DNA of 11,260 nucleotides, taken from Rhypophila decipiens. Lineage: Eukaryota; Ascomycota; Sordariomycetes; Sordariales; Naviculisporaceae. Each line of letters opens with the position of its first letter. The first letter of the stretch is position 1. Positions 1 to 7,407 of the stretch are shown one piece after another. The position numbers were made by a program, and so were the translations under genes. The notes under the pieces are model-generated. The model searched no databases. It was not told the DNA's origin and worked only from the letters and a program-made list of their open reading frames with translations. The DNA lies in assembly GCA_033297075.1 (NCBI GenBank), contig MU858429.1, positions 1 to 11,260 of the forward strand, in the 5' to 3' direction.

Positions 1-95
1 TTTGTAACGTGATCTGAGGTCTTATATACATCGGCCTCAAAAAGAAAGAAGTAGAATTCAGCTGTAAAAGGGATCTGGGTCAAATTGCGTGTACC

Positions 96-200
96 AGTAA
101 CGGCGGCACGCTGAATGGGTATATAACCATTGAAATGCAGAGGTCCTGATAACTTCTGTAATTTGAGCTCCTTTTTAGGAACGGTTTGGCCGAGTGGTAT
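96..200 (+). repeat. SINE-like repeat, copy 1 (tRNA-derived head)
   Basis: This 105-bp block recurs at 411-515 with only two differences that I can see (A/T near position 135 and T/C near position 150). It runs into a tRNA-like head whose A box (187-197) reads TGGCCGAGTGG, the form found in eukaryotic tRNA-Leu and tRNA-Ser. A perfect 11-bp inverted repeat (151-161 with 224-234, AACTTCTGTAA) would form a stem enclosing the A box. I infer a tRNA-derived SINE or a similar non-autonomous element. It is not a working tRNA gene, because the expected acceptor arms do not pair. Confidence 0.6.
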
Positions 201-256
201 GGTTCTTGGTGCTCGCCGTCACTTTACAGAAGTTGCACGGCTGCGTGTTCGATTCC
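187..256 (+). promoter_or_regulatory. internal RNA polymerase III promoter (A box and B box)
   Basis: The A box lies at 187-197 (TGGCCGAGTGG) and the B box at 246-256 (TGTTCGATTCC; the consensus GGTTCGANTCC is met except at the first base). Starts are 59 bp apart, close to the spacing in tRNAs with a long variable arm (Leu/Ser type). A T-stem-like pairing, 241-245 with 258-262, encloses the B box, but the loop is too long for a normal T arm. Transcription by Pol III is inferred, not shown. Confidence 0.55.
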
Positions 257-320
257 CCGCAGTTGGAAAAATCCTAAATGACGGGGTTTTTCGGAGTTCC
301 CTATATTTACGTGCGGTTAG

Positions 321-410
321 ACCCTCGGCTTCCAGACTCCCGATCGAATCGATCGGACCCTGAGTGAAAGGGGTTCGAGTTCGGGGCGAACTCTGGACCG
401 AACCGAGGGT
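321..410. repeat. hairpin-rich spacer with inverted termini
   Basis: This segment lies between the two SINE-like copies. It starts with ACCCTCGG (321-328) and ends with the inverse CCGAGGGT (403-410). Inside are a perfect 7-bp hairpin at 340-356 (CCGATCG, loop AAT) and another at 377-393 (GAGTTCG, loop GGG). Positions 372-382 (GGTTCGAGTTC) differ from a B-box consensus by one base. ACCCTCGG occurs again at 532-539, beyond copy 2, so copy 2 is itself flanked by inverted ends. It may be the tail of the element or a separate small inverted-repeat element. Confidence 0.5.
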
Positions 411-515
411 AGTAACGGCGGCACGCTGAATGGGTATATAACCATTGAATTGCAGAGGTCCTGACAACTTCTGTAATTTGAGCTCCTTTTTAGGAACGGT
501 TTGGCCGAGTGGTAT
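411..515 (+). repeat. SINE-like repeat, copy 2 (truncated after the A box)
   Basis: This is a direct repeat of 96-200 in the same orientation. The A box is kept at 502-512. After 515 the match breaks: about 15 bp present in copy 1 are absent, the short CCGTCACT continues at 518-525, and then the sequence ends in ACCCTCGG (532-539). The B box and the partner arm of the 11-bp inverted repeat are missing, so this copy should lack a complete Pol III promoter. Confidence 0.6.
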
Positions 516-540
516 ACCGTCACTGTACCGTACCCTCGGC

Positions 541-920
541 AAGCTCACTGACCAGGTACTTGTCATCTAACTTGCAATTTTGACGAAGAGGGTACTGAAA
601 CCGAGCAGTGGTCAAACAGTTTGCCTTACAATGTATCTGGGTATGTGTATGTATGCATCTGTGTTTACATGGAACCATTATCATTTCCTTCTGGATAGGT
701 ACGCATTCTTTTTGTTACTGTATGCTCTTTTCTGCCATGGTCTTGGCATTACGGCACCTGGTTGCTCTTGCTCCACGTGGAGCCGTTTGTGGCTCTAGGA
801 GCGGGAGGGTTTTCGTGTGTCTATGCTTGCCTCGACATAAAGTAAGAGCCAGAAACGGCAAGGGTATCTTATATATCCTTGCAAGACTTGTTTCTGGTGC
901 CACTCTCGGCTCCGTATCCC
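541..920. other. no recognisable gene
   Basis: Several frames of 60-107 codons are open on both strands, but none has recognisable motifs, and the plus-strand ones are rich in Cys, His and aromatic residues without pattern. I see no splice-supported gene, tRNA or mobile-element terminus here. Confidence 0.5.
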
Positions 921-921
921 G

Positions 922-1131
922 TCTACCCTAGTATTACCTGCTTCTACATCTGGATCTATGAATGCGGTGGGCTTCAGAAATAGCTTCAGCAGCATGGTGA
1001 GTCTTTACCAAGACTTGGTCTAGAAATGGCATGGGTATTGTCTCCACCCTTGTAATGCCTACATCTGCATCTGGATCTTTGAACGCTCTGGGCTCCGAAA
1101 ATGGCTTTTGCAGTATGGTGAGTCTTTATCC
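922..1131. repeat. diverged 121-bp tandem duplication
   Basis: Bases 922-1010 and 1043-1131 align at an offset of 121 bp, for example CATCTGGATC at 947-956 and 1068-1077, and ATGGTGAGTCTTTA before 1008 and 1129. Read on the plus strand, both units give related peptides beginning STLV(L/M)P and ending SMVSLY, about 17 of 27 residues identical. On the minus strand they also give related peptides sharing AF.DPD and TRV. Position-specific conservation therefore does not settle which strand coded. The two plus units are separated by a stop. It may be the remnant of a repeat protein of about 40 residues per unit. The family is unknown. Confidence 0.55.
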
Positions 1132-1197
1132 CCACACAAGATTATGGCAGCACATCCACAATGAAGAAGTGCCTACTGGGCACGACATATTCGGGAC

Positions 1198-1555
1198 ATG
1201 GAGAGGCTGTTGTATGGAGCGCCTGTTAGTTTTGTGATCTTAGTGCTGCAAAAAGTGGTAACTGACGCGAAATATGTTGATTTTCACGTACCAGAAGAAC
1301 AGCGTCTGTGGTTCCTTGCCAGTAATCTGCATATATTGAGCGACGTCCTCGCAAGATCTGCCTTGTTTTGCTGTCTTTCCCTTGCTAGTTGTGGAATTGC
1401 GGGGTTGTGGAATTGCGGGTCGGCAAAGCAAGAGTTCCTTCTGATAACCAATCCCGTCCGAATGACAAGGAGACGTATCCTCTCTATTTATGCTATAGAG
1501 AATCTACATTTACAGCGTTGGCATTATTACCCCATAGATGTACTGCAGACCCATT
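1198..1555 (+). other. open but unassigned stretch with a 16-bp tandem repeat
   Basis: A plus-strand frame of 135 codons (1198-1605) is open, but its translation has no recognisable domain and it overlaps a better-looking frame from 1556. Within it, TTGTGGAATTGCGGG occurs twice in tandem (1389-1403 and 1405-1419, period 16), giving the doubled residues GLWNCG-like in translation. I do not call a gene. Confidence 0.3.
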
Positions 1556-1912
1556 ATGATAGTGGATACTACGAACCCCGGGAGACTCCATCGAGGCCGA
1601 GGTAGGAGGCAAAAAAGGGATCGACCAGTGCACGCCGACTCGTGGAGACTTATTGAAGCTTATGCGGAACTGAATGAATAGCAGTCATCGGTGGACGGTT
1701 GATTCCTCAAGGCCCACAATCGTGCCTACAACCGTCCGGAATTCGTCCAGGAGGAATTTTTTGGATGCTTCAGAACCGACAAGCAGTCGGTCAAGGACCG
1801 GGCGGTACGCTCGCATCAAGCTTGTCGATCTCGTATAGCTGCGTCTCTAGCTAATATTCCAGAACTTTTGTCAATTGGCCATCTGGGCCACACCATATTG
1901 CATCCCGGATGA
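1556..1912 (+). pseudogene. decayed coding frame, unknown protein
   Basis: One frame runs from ATG 1556 to TGA 1910-1912 and is interrupted by TAG at 1679-1681 and TGA at 1700-1702. Around those stops the translation stays protein-like on both sides: ADSWRLIEAYAELNE before the first, FLKAHNRAYNRPEFVQEEFF after the second. TAG and TGA are one C-to-T step from CAG and CGA, which is what repeat-induced point mutation or simple deamination would give. The N-terminal part is Arg-rich (GRLHRGRGRRQKR). I do not recognise the family. The calling rests on composition and continuity alone. Confidence 0.35.
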
Positions 1913-2064
1913 AACGACACACCGTGGTGGCGAAGATAAACAGTAGGGTAGCCATGTCGATGAGGGTTTGGACAACTTGTGTACCAGGCTAACTAGGAGG
2001 AAACCTACGTTGGGAGCTTTAATATATTAGCGAAAAGATCAACAATCGAGCGTTGTAGTGCTGA

Positions 2065-2457
2065 TTAAGTCGCAGGATACAGGAGGACCAGATCCCGCAA
2101 GCTGATGCGAAACTGGCCAATCCCGATATTAGCCCCACGCGAGTCGATCCAGACACCACAGGTTATAACAGCCCAAGGATCAGCCAGACGAGTAGTAGTC
2201 TGCAAACAGCTCTAGGGTCCATGCTTGCTGCGGACAAGGATGCTGCCGCAGACTGGGATGTGGTGGACCCAACAGACGAGACCCACACGGCCAGCGACGG
2301 AGCACTAAGTACACAGTATATTACGAACCCTGAGGACGGGCTATTCCATCCATTTTCATCTCCCCGTGGGATAAATAGAGGAATTAACGGGCAAGCACAG
2401 AAACTGATGCTAGAGTTTATACACATTCTCAAACAGCCACAAGGGCGAGCTGAATGA
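2065..2457 (+). pseudogene. unknown protein fragment (possible last exon)
   Basis: The frame is open from 2065 to the stop at 2455-2457, about 130 codons. The translation is acidic and Ser/Thr-rich in the middle (DWDVVDPTDETHTASDG), then PFSSPRGINRG, and ends with a short helical tail (QKLMLEFIHILKQ). A plausible 3' splice acceptor precedes it: GCTGATTAAGTCGCAG ending at 2080, with a branch-like GCTGAT. It could be the final exon of the gene represented at 1556-1912, which is in another frame, or an unrelated piece. No domain is recognised. Confidence 0.35.
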
Positions 2458-2553
2458 CATTATTAACTGCGTATATACGTAGAAGCGTAGCAATCTATAT
2501 TTCTATACTCTTTAAAATAAAAATAAACTTCAGAGCGTTGCAAACATCAATAT

Positions 2554-2784
2554 ATGTCACCAGTATCCGTCTATGGCATGAGTGCAGAGCTGGTCGATCG
2601 CATTGCTGGAGAGTCGGAAGAAAGTCGCGCCCTCGGTGAGAAGCTGAGCCGACAGCTTGAAGTTTTCACCTCTCCGACTAACAATTCCCGGTCCATCATA
2701 CTTGGTCCAGATCACCGTATGGCATACGTAATCCGCGTCCCCCCTTCCAGATCGAACCGCCCCGACAACAAAGAGACGAGCTAG
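2554..2784 (+). pseudogene. possible dynamin-like GTPase effector-domain fragment
   Basis: The open frame begins near 2527 after a stop; the first ATG is at 2554 and the stop is at 2782-2784. Residues 9-35 read MSAELVDRIAGESEESRALG and then EKLSRQLEVF. This resembles the C-terminal GED helix of fungal Mx/Vps1-like dynamins, where a Met-x-x-x-x-V-x-x-(L/I)A(A/G)E motif is followed by (R)xxLxxxLxVL. After that the sequence loses similarity. The upstream 60 bases are AT-rich and non-coding, so at most a C-terminal scrap remains. The assignment is from memory of the family and is tentative. Confidence 0.35.
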
Positions 2785-2926
2785 GGAAACAACGAACACT
2801 AATTTCCTAACATCATTCAGCTTGTCGTATCGACCCGGACAACCGACGATCCACACGCACGGCGTTCCGGCGGTACGGAAACGAAATATAGGAAGCCCGA
2901 ACAGGCGCAACTCAACACGATGGCAT

Positions 2927-4105
2927 CTAAGACCAACCCAGATAGCGCAGGGTTCGGTCAGGCGAACTCGAACCAAATAAGAAAAGCAAAAGAGAGCAGA
3001 GAGGTAGACAAGAAACAACCGCTGGCAGATCACATGAGCTGACACGCTGTAGCTTATCATCATTTATGCGACGAGCGAGCCTCAGTACAAGCTTTGGCTG
3101 ATAGGAACTTTTCACGTCTGGCTGGGAGAGCAGGAGAAACTGGCGCCACGTATCTTCCATCTTGGGATATGCTGAAAAGCAAGCTCGGTCCAGGTGATGT
3201 TGCAAGTCGCTCAGATCGGTCAGAAACCTTGTGCCCCAGACTTGGATGGATGAAGTTCTGCCAGAGAATAGTGCTAGACGGCGTGAATGAAAGGCGGCTT
3301 TCGTCGAGTTATGCGGCGCTGCAATACTTGCCGAGCTTGCAATCGCTAGTAACTTTGCGGTGGGTTCGCGGACGCCAATGGTGTATATCGAAATGGACAA
3401 ATCAGACATGACAGCGATGAATTTCTCATCGCTGTCATGCTGTTTGATGAATGAGATTGACTGGATAATTCCTCTTTGATGAATGCCGGACCCTGCTGGC
3501 CGAAACCTATAATTGCGGGTGTTACGGTGGTCACGGTACCATAAGTGAATGTCGCTTAGGGCTTTGTCTGTCGCTTCTCCAACGGCAATCCATTCCTCAC
3601 TCCGCGATATCGCTGCCGCTGTAATGACTGGCTCATTCTCCGAGTGGTATGTCACGTCTCCCATGCCTAATGCACGATGGTCTTCTATTTTCTTCCAACG
3701 TGAGAGCACCGGCGATACGGCGCTGATGTCATGCCGCTGCTTCCATAACTTCACTTGTCTATCCTCGGATATCGAAAGAACACGGACCTCTGGGATGGAG
3801 GTTCCTGAGATGGAGGTTCGCCCAAAATAATCCCAAATGGGCGTAACAAAGCCAGCCCAAACGATCCGACAACCATGTTTTAGGATATCTGGCTTACGAT
3901 GGCGTTTGAGACGCATGGCTGGGCCACGATAATGGGGAGCTGGCGCTGTGTGCCAAAGACGCACCGTCTTGTCCAGGGAGGCGGACGCGAGCACCCACGC
4001 TGAGTCGTCAAGCTGTGTGGAATGGAACTCTAACCAGGTAACTGGCTCTTCGTGCGGCTTATTATGCTTAGAGTATGAATTATAGTACGAGTTTATTAGA
4101 GGCAA
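2927..4105 (-). CDS. WD40-repeat protein, 5' truncated
   Basis: The frame is open for 392 codons from a TTG at 4105-4103 to the stop at 2927-2929, and is open without any ATG up to a TGA near 4134. About five WD40 blades can be read: VTWLEFHS..LASASLDKTVRLWH (residues 22-51), VRVLSISEDRQVKLWK (107-122), VITAAAISRSEEWIAVG..IHLWY (about 160-190), ISFIKQHDSDEKFIAV..SIYTI (220-245) and RRLALFSGRTSSIQVWG (275-292). Such propellers are protein-interaction platforms; the partner cannot be read here. A closed propeller normally has seven blades, and the similarity to the family begins only at residue about 19 (HEEPVTWLEF). The preceding codons belong to a 58-bp repeat (4059-4115), so the N-terminal blades are missing. 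The tail after residue 340 has no WD40 signal and may be read-through. Probably a pseudogene or a strongly truncated gene. Confidence 0.7.
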   Translation of the reverse strand: MPLINSYYNSYSKHNKPHEEPVTWLEFHSTQLDDSAWVLASASLDKTVRLWHTAPAPHYRGPAMRLKRHRKPDILKHGCRIVWAGFVTPIWDYFGRTSISGTSIPEVRVLSISEDRQVKLWKQRHDISAVSPVLSRWKKIEDHRALGMGDVTYHSENEPVITAAAISRSEEWIAVGEATDKALSDIHLWYRDHRNTRNYRFRPAGSGIHQRGIIQSISFIKQHDSDEKFIAVMSDLSISIYTIGVREPTAKLLAIASSASIAAPHNSTKAAFHSRRLALFSGRTSSIQVWGTRFLTDLSDLQHHLDRACFSAYPKMEDTWRQFLLLSQPDVKSSYQPKLVLRLARRINDDKLQRVSSCDLPAVVSCLPLCSLLLFLFGSSSPDRTLRYLGWS

Positions 4106-4115
4106 AGTTTTACCG
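4059..4115 (+). repeat. 58-bp dispersed inverted repeat, copy 1
   Basis: Read on the plus strand, this starts TTATTATGCTTAGAGTA and ends GCAAAGTTTTACCG. The same sequence occurs in the opposite orientation at 10620-10677, with about 80-85% identity and one 1-nt gap. It abuts the first recognisable WD40 residue of the minus-strand gene, so it marks where that gene is cut. No terminal inverted repeats or target-site duplication are visible within it. Confidence 0.7.
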
Positions 4116-4129
4116 AAGTCATCCTTATA

Positions 4130-4690
4130 GGTTCAGCGTGTTACAACCTGACACCTGGGTAGGTACAGACTGCAAGGCTGGACGCCTAACGGGAGGGTTG
4201 ACAGTTTGGAAGGAAGGTTGTACGCGGTAAGTACTACAAGTACTATCACTGATCAGGTTGCTCTACTAAGAGCTTGTTAAAGATGAACAAGATAGTAGAC
4301 GATGAACTCAGGTATGTTCAGAACTTGGAACTTGTATTGTTGCGTGAGGAATCCAAGAATCCTCGGACGGAGAATGCTGCACATTCTCCCGCTATATAGG
4401 AACCTATTTCTGTGTGCTCGGTGTTCTCATCTTGCTCACCACCGAGCATCTGCTCGCCACCGAGCACCCTTGCCCCACCGAGATGGTGACCAAATATTGG
4501 TAGAAACGTTGCTTTTTGGAGATTAGAAAAACTAGGAAGTCATCGCGCGTTGGTCCGCGTCCTTGCCATTGATCCGAAACCCTACCCCTGGGACTCGGTG
4601 TCCCTACCTTGCTCACTTATTGATTTCACACGTAAAGGAAATGCGATCACTGCACAACCCGTCTCTGAAAGCTGCTAACTAGATTTGGGC
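4130..4690. other. intergenic, small hairpins and CACCGAGCA motifs
   Basis: No gene is recognised. There is a perfect 8-bp hairpin at 4369-4389 (GGAGAATG, 5-base loop). CACCGAGCA occurs at 4440-4448 and 4458-4466, and its inverse TGCTCGGTG at 4415-4423, giving alternative stem-loops. This lies about 230 bp beyond the 3' end of the Zn2Cys6 gene and may be transcribed 3' sequence or an old repeat. Confidence 0.35.
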
Positions 4691-4693
4691 ATG

Positions 4694-5814
4694 CTAACTC
4701 TGCCCAGATTCGGGTCCCCATATACCCAGCATCACCTCTGGATTGGGACAACTCAGCATATACGGCTTGATGGTCCCAAAACTCGACTCTAATAGCCCCG
4801 GATTCAACAAATTAAAAAAGGATGGAGGAGGCGGCACTGCCTGTTGCTGCTGCTGCTGCTGTGCCTCGGCGGATTGCGGTTGGACACTCCACGGCGAGTC
4901 GAATGTTTGTAGTAATATACTGCCTGATGTTGATTGAGTCGAGAATCCGTCTGATGGTGAGGTGCTGCTCATGCTAAAGGGATAGCTAAGACCCGCAGAG
5001 ATCATGGTCAGGGTGTTTGCTCTGCCTCCATTGCCAGAGGCGTTCCTGGGGCAATCTGCCTCGAAATCGGAATAGTCGGACTGCCAAAAGCTAGTACGCT
5101 CTGTTCCGTTACAATATATCGATTCGGACCCTTGCTTTATGCTTGTTATCATGCCGTTGTTGCCGCTATTGCTCATTTCCACGTTTGGGACTACTGTTGC
5201 TCCACCGGCGGCCTCCTTTAACTGTTGCCCCTCTAACTGCCTAGCTAATTCTTGTAATCCGGCCTCATCCTCGGGGAATATCGAGTGCACGGGGAGGTCG
5301 ATGTCGCTGTTGGGTCCTATACAGCCAAGCTTGGACACAATGTTGTGGATGGCGGGCTGGCCTCGGTCGTTTAACTCGGGTTCTCCCAGGTCCCACCTCT
5401 GTTGGTTTCGGACCATACTGTAAAGCTTATGAATTGTCTTTATAAGGGCGAATTGTGTATTTTCCAACAATTCGGCGTACCTGAAGGGGCAATATGTCAA
5501 CTTTTGTTGCATTCCAAGCCTACTCGTTTCCAAATCACGGAAACTTACCCTTTAGGTACTTGCTTATACTCAGTTTTTTTCCTAGTACTAGCTGTGCAAA
5601 CTAAGCCGTCATCTTTGCATCTTTTACATGGGAATTCACCATCACACTGTGGTTTTGAGAAATGTTAGCACCGAGACAGACATATCAGAGGTGACCATGA
5701 GAGGAATAAGTACCTTTGTCTTTTTCATTCTACACCTCTCGCAAGCCTTCCATACTCTCTTGGCAGCTTCTGAGTCATGATGTAAGTTATCAAAAGAACG
5801 CTTACGAGGGAGTG
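4694..5814 (-). CDS. Zn(II)2Cys6 fungal transcription factor (three visible exons, 5' end not found)
   Basis: This is the clearest gene. On the minus strand, exon a (about 5814-5714) ends in ACERCRMKKTK, exon b (5646-5549) begins CDGEFPCKRCKDDGLVC, and exon c (5480-4694) carries the rest. Intron 1 (5713-5647, 67 nt) runs GTACTT..GCTAAC..ACAG. Intron 2 (5548-5481, 68 nt) runs GTAAGT..TTGAC..TTCAG. Splicing restores a perfect C-x2-C-x6-C-x5-C-x2-C-x6-C binuclear zinc cluster, then a basic linker (RKKTEYKQVPKG) and a helical YAELLENTQFALIKTIHKLY segment likely to dimerise. Further on are a conserved-looking NDRGQPAIHNIVSKLGC and PVHSIFPEDEAG, a Ser/Asn/Gly-rich region, a run of seven Gln followed by PPPP, and a C-terminal MLSCPNPEVMLG motif that I associate with one uncharacterised fungal C6 regulator family. 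It should act in the nucleus on CGG-type sites. There is no in-frame ATG before the zinc cluster; the frame closes at a TGA near 5834. The start is in a lost or distant exon. Without it the gene may be dead. Confidence 0.88.
4841..4861. repeat. CTG/CAG trinucleotide tract encoding poly-Gln
   Basis: Seven triplets (CTG TTG then five CTG on the plus strand) encode seven consecutive Gln in the Zn2Cys6 protein. Such tracts change length easily and are common in fungal activation regions. Confidence 0.85.
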
Positions 5815-5829
5815 CTAATATTGCTTTAG

Positions 5830-6132
5830 TATATCACCGGCCACCTTACCTTATCATATGCACTTGACACAACAACAAAAGAGAAGCCAGTCCTGAACGT
5901 CGATGACATTTATCTTATCCTTCACCATCACTGGGTCCATGATCGGTCGAAGTTCCCGGATGAGCATCAGAGAATCCAATTCGCTCTTATGATTCTACTT
6001 CAAAGCTACACTGCTACTAGGCCGAAGGCTTGCTATCCGACGCTCGGTTTTAACATATCCAAGAACGATGTGGTAGAAAGTGGGCGAGGCTGCATTGCGA
6101 CGTCCGAGAAAGCTTCTCTAGTCTCCCCTTAA
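5830..6132 (+). pseudogene. DUF3435 / FluG-domain (tyrosine-recombinase-like) fragment
   Basis: The frame is open from 5830, after a TAG, to the TAA at 6130-6132, about 100 codons. Residues 14-45 read TTKEKPVLNVDDIYLILHHH followed by WVHD, and then FPDEHQRIQFALMILLQSYT followed by ATRP. This matches the fungal DUF3435/FluG-domain family: a KPVLNVDD lead, a HHHWV motif, FP.E.QR, and the YTATRP motif equivalent to the first catalytic-arginine region (..TGxRxxE..) of tyrosine recombinases. Normal members are several hundred residues long, and the rest of the domain, including the His-x-x-Arg and Tyr motifs, is not found downstream. The reading loses family similarity after ATRP. The family includes Starship captains and many non-captain genes; this fragment cannot say which. 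It starts where the minus-strand Zn2Cys6 gene loses its 5' end. Confidence 0.72.
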
Positions 6133-6544
6133 GCAGACCCCTGATGTTCTCGTGCACACAATTTCAGCGGTAATTTCTATAGAAGCGGAGTTTGAAAACT
6201 GCGACAGTCTCCCTTGGCGCTGTGGCACTACCAGCGACCGCCTCTAGCAATGCAATTGGTAAAACGAAAACTGCATGGCCTTTCTCAGGTAGCTACGTCG
6301 CAACCACCTACAATTGGTTTTTGCGATGATGTCGTGGTGAGGCGTGTGGGCTTTTGGTGGACTCAACCACCCCCATGACTGAGGGCAACGGAGGCCACCA
6401 GACATGGATAACTGCTCCAAAGCCTCTTGTCAAACCAATGACAAAGTGCTCGAATCAGCTAAGTGACACATCGATCGCGAAGCGAAACCCAAGCCCGGAG
6501 TCACAATTTGGCGTTACACGGACGGGTATGCCCAAATCCGGTTA
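6133..6544. other. no convincing gene
   Basis: Short open frames occur (for example plus 6354-6545, 63 codons), none with a recognisable motif. A second plus frame ending near 6600 (REAKPKPGVTIWRYTDGYAQ) looks somewhat protein-like but follows a stop and cannot be assigned. It may be the decayed remainder of the DUF3435 gene or an insertion. Confidence 0.35.
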
Positions 6545-6769
6545 ACAACTTTCAAGCCAGCCGAACTCGGAAGACTGTTCTCTAGTCCTTATATTTGGTC
6601 ACGAATCCACGCGCAATACACGCGAGCTTATCGAGCTTATTGTCAAATATTGTAAGGATTATGAATTCCATTTTGACAACATCATCTTAACGGTATGTTA
6701 CTCCCCCCTCCTATCAAGAGACCCGTGCTAAACTCTATGCAGGTCATCAGCGCTTACGCATGTGGGTGA
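6545..6769 (+). pseudogene. unassigned exon pair with a 50-nt intron-like gap
   Basis: A frame opens after TAA 6542-6544 and reads LVLIFGHESTRNTRELIELI, then VKYCKDYEFHFDN and IILT up to 6692. A good fungal intron signature follows: GTATGT at 6693, GCTAAAC as branch-like site, and ATGCAG ending at 6742. Splicing continues VISAYACG to a TGA at 6767-6769. The second exon overlaps the integrase frame in a different register, so the splice may be fortuitous. No family recognised. Confidence 0.3.
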
Positions 6770-7407
6770 GCCATCAGCAAGACAACTGGTCACGCTGCAT
6801 GTCGGCATTCGACGCTGCGCAGATGTCTCTTCCACACGAAAGCACCGGTCTCCAGCCTCACGAGATCCTCTTCGGCAGCGAGATGCGTGTGAGTTTCGAT
6901 TGGCGTAACGCGACCGATCTACACGCGTTACGAAAGGATCTGCCTAAAACAGAGTTGGAAGTTCGCAAAGAGGCGCAGGAAGTCGCGAAACGGGTAGAAG
7001 AGCGAATCGCGATCGCTCGTCAGAACATCACCGCTGCGCAGGAGCGACAAGTCCGCCAGGCAAACAAGGCCAGACGGGAACCCGATTTCGACGTCGGGGA
7101 CAGGGTCTTCATTGTCAAGAAGGTCTACCGTACCGATCGACCGAGTCGTAAGCTGGACTTCCCGTTGACACAGCAGCATTACGAGATCGAGAGCCGCGAC
7201 GGGGATACATTCACGCTGAAGGTCCCCTCACACTGGCGAGGCTCTCGTACGTTCCACGCCGATCGCCTGCGACTGTACCCAAACTGTGATATATCAGTTG
7301 GCTCCAACCGTCTGATGGGAAAACAGGTTCTTGTCCGGGAGGGCATACCCCCCTGCACGTCCTCAATGTTGGTAGCAATGATTGGCTGTTGCGTTTGTGT
7401 GCTGTAG
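6742..7407 (+). mobile_element. Ty3/gypsy-type Pol integrase C-terminal fragment
   Basis: The frame is open from 6691 to TAG 7405-7407; the first ATG is at 6760. The translation shows the end of the retroviral-type integrase core (HQRLRMWVSHQQDNWS, then LPHESTGLQPHEILFGSEMR and SFDW), a charged helix (ERQVRQANKARREPDFDVGD), and a C-terminal SH3-like/GPY-F module (RKLDFPLTQQHYEI..GDTFTLKVP). It ends in GSRTFHADRLRLYPN, which precedes the linker or chromodomain in fungal Ty3/gypsy Pol. In life this domain binds DNA and cDNA ends for integration. The zinc-binding HHCC, the DDE catalytic residues, reverse transcriptase, RNase H and LTRs are all absent. Similarity stops near residue 180 (about 7300); the rest is unrelated read-through. 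There are no internal stops, so the piece is fairly young or was not RIP-mutated. Confidence 0.88.

Noticed and set aside
180..267. Functional tRNA-Leu or tRNA-Ser gene
   Set aside because: A and B boxes are good, but the 7-nt acceptor arms (180-186 and 260-266) do not pair, and the T stem is mispaired in the standard register.
1198..1605. 135-codon plus frame as a gene
   Set aside because: No motif, unusual composition and an internal tandem repeat. The frame from 1556 in another register looks more like protein.
2557..3063. Minus-strand 168-codon frame
   Set aside because: It is Cys/Val/Leu-rich without motif and overlaps the WD40 tail and the plus-strand GED-like frame. Treated as a shadow.
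3094..3830. Plus-strand frames at 3094-3411 and 3549-3830
   Set aside because: These are antisense shadows of the WD40 coding sequence.
4415..4466. CRISPR-like repeat array (CACCGAGCA units)
   Set aside because: Only two direct copies of 9 bp, plus one inverse, with no regular spacers, in a fungal context.
4743..5423. Plus-strand frames with a Cys run (4743-4937) and at 5139-5423
   Set aside because: The Cys run is the antisense of the poly-Gln tract. Both frames are antisense to the Zn2Cys6 exon.
4694..5533. 279-residue protein starting at ATG 5533
   Set aside because: That ATG lies inside a clear intron (GTAAGT..TTGAC..TTCAG). Splicing from the Zn2Cys6 exon replaces the first 18 residues.
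5830..6132. Calling a Starship element
   Set aside because: One truncated DUF3435 piece without catalytic His/Tyr motifs, element ends or cargo boundaries is not enough. Many DUF3435 genes are not captains.
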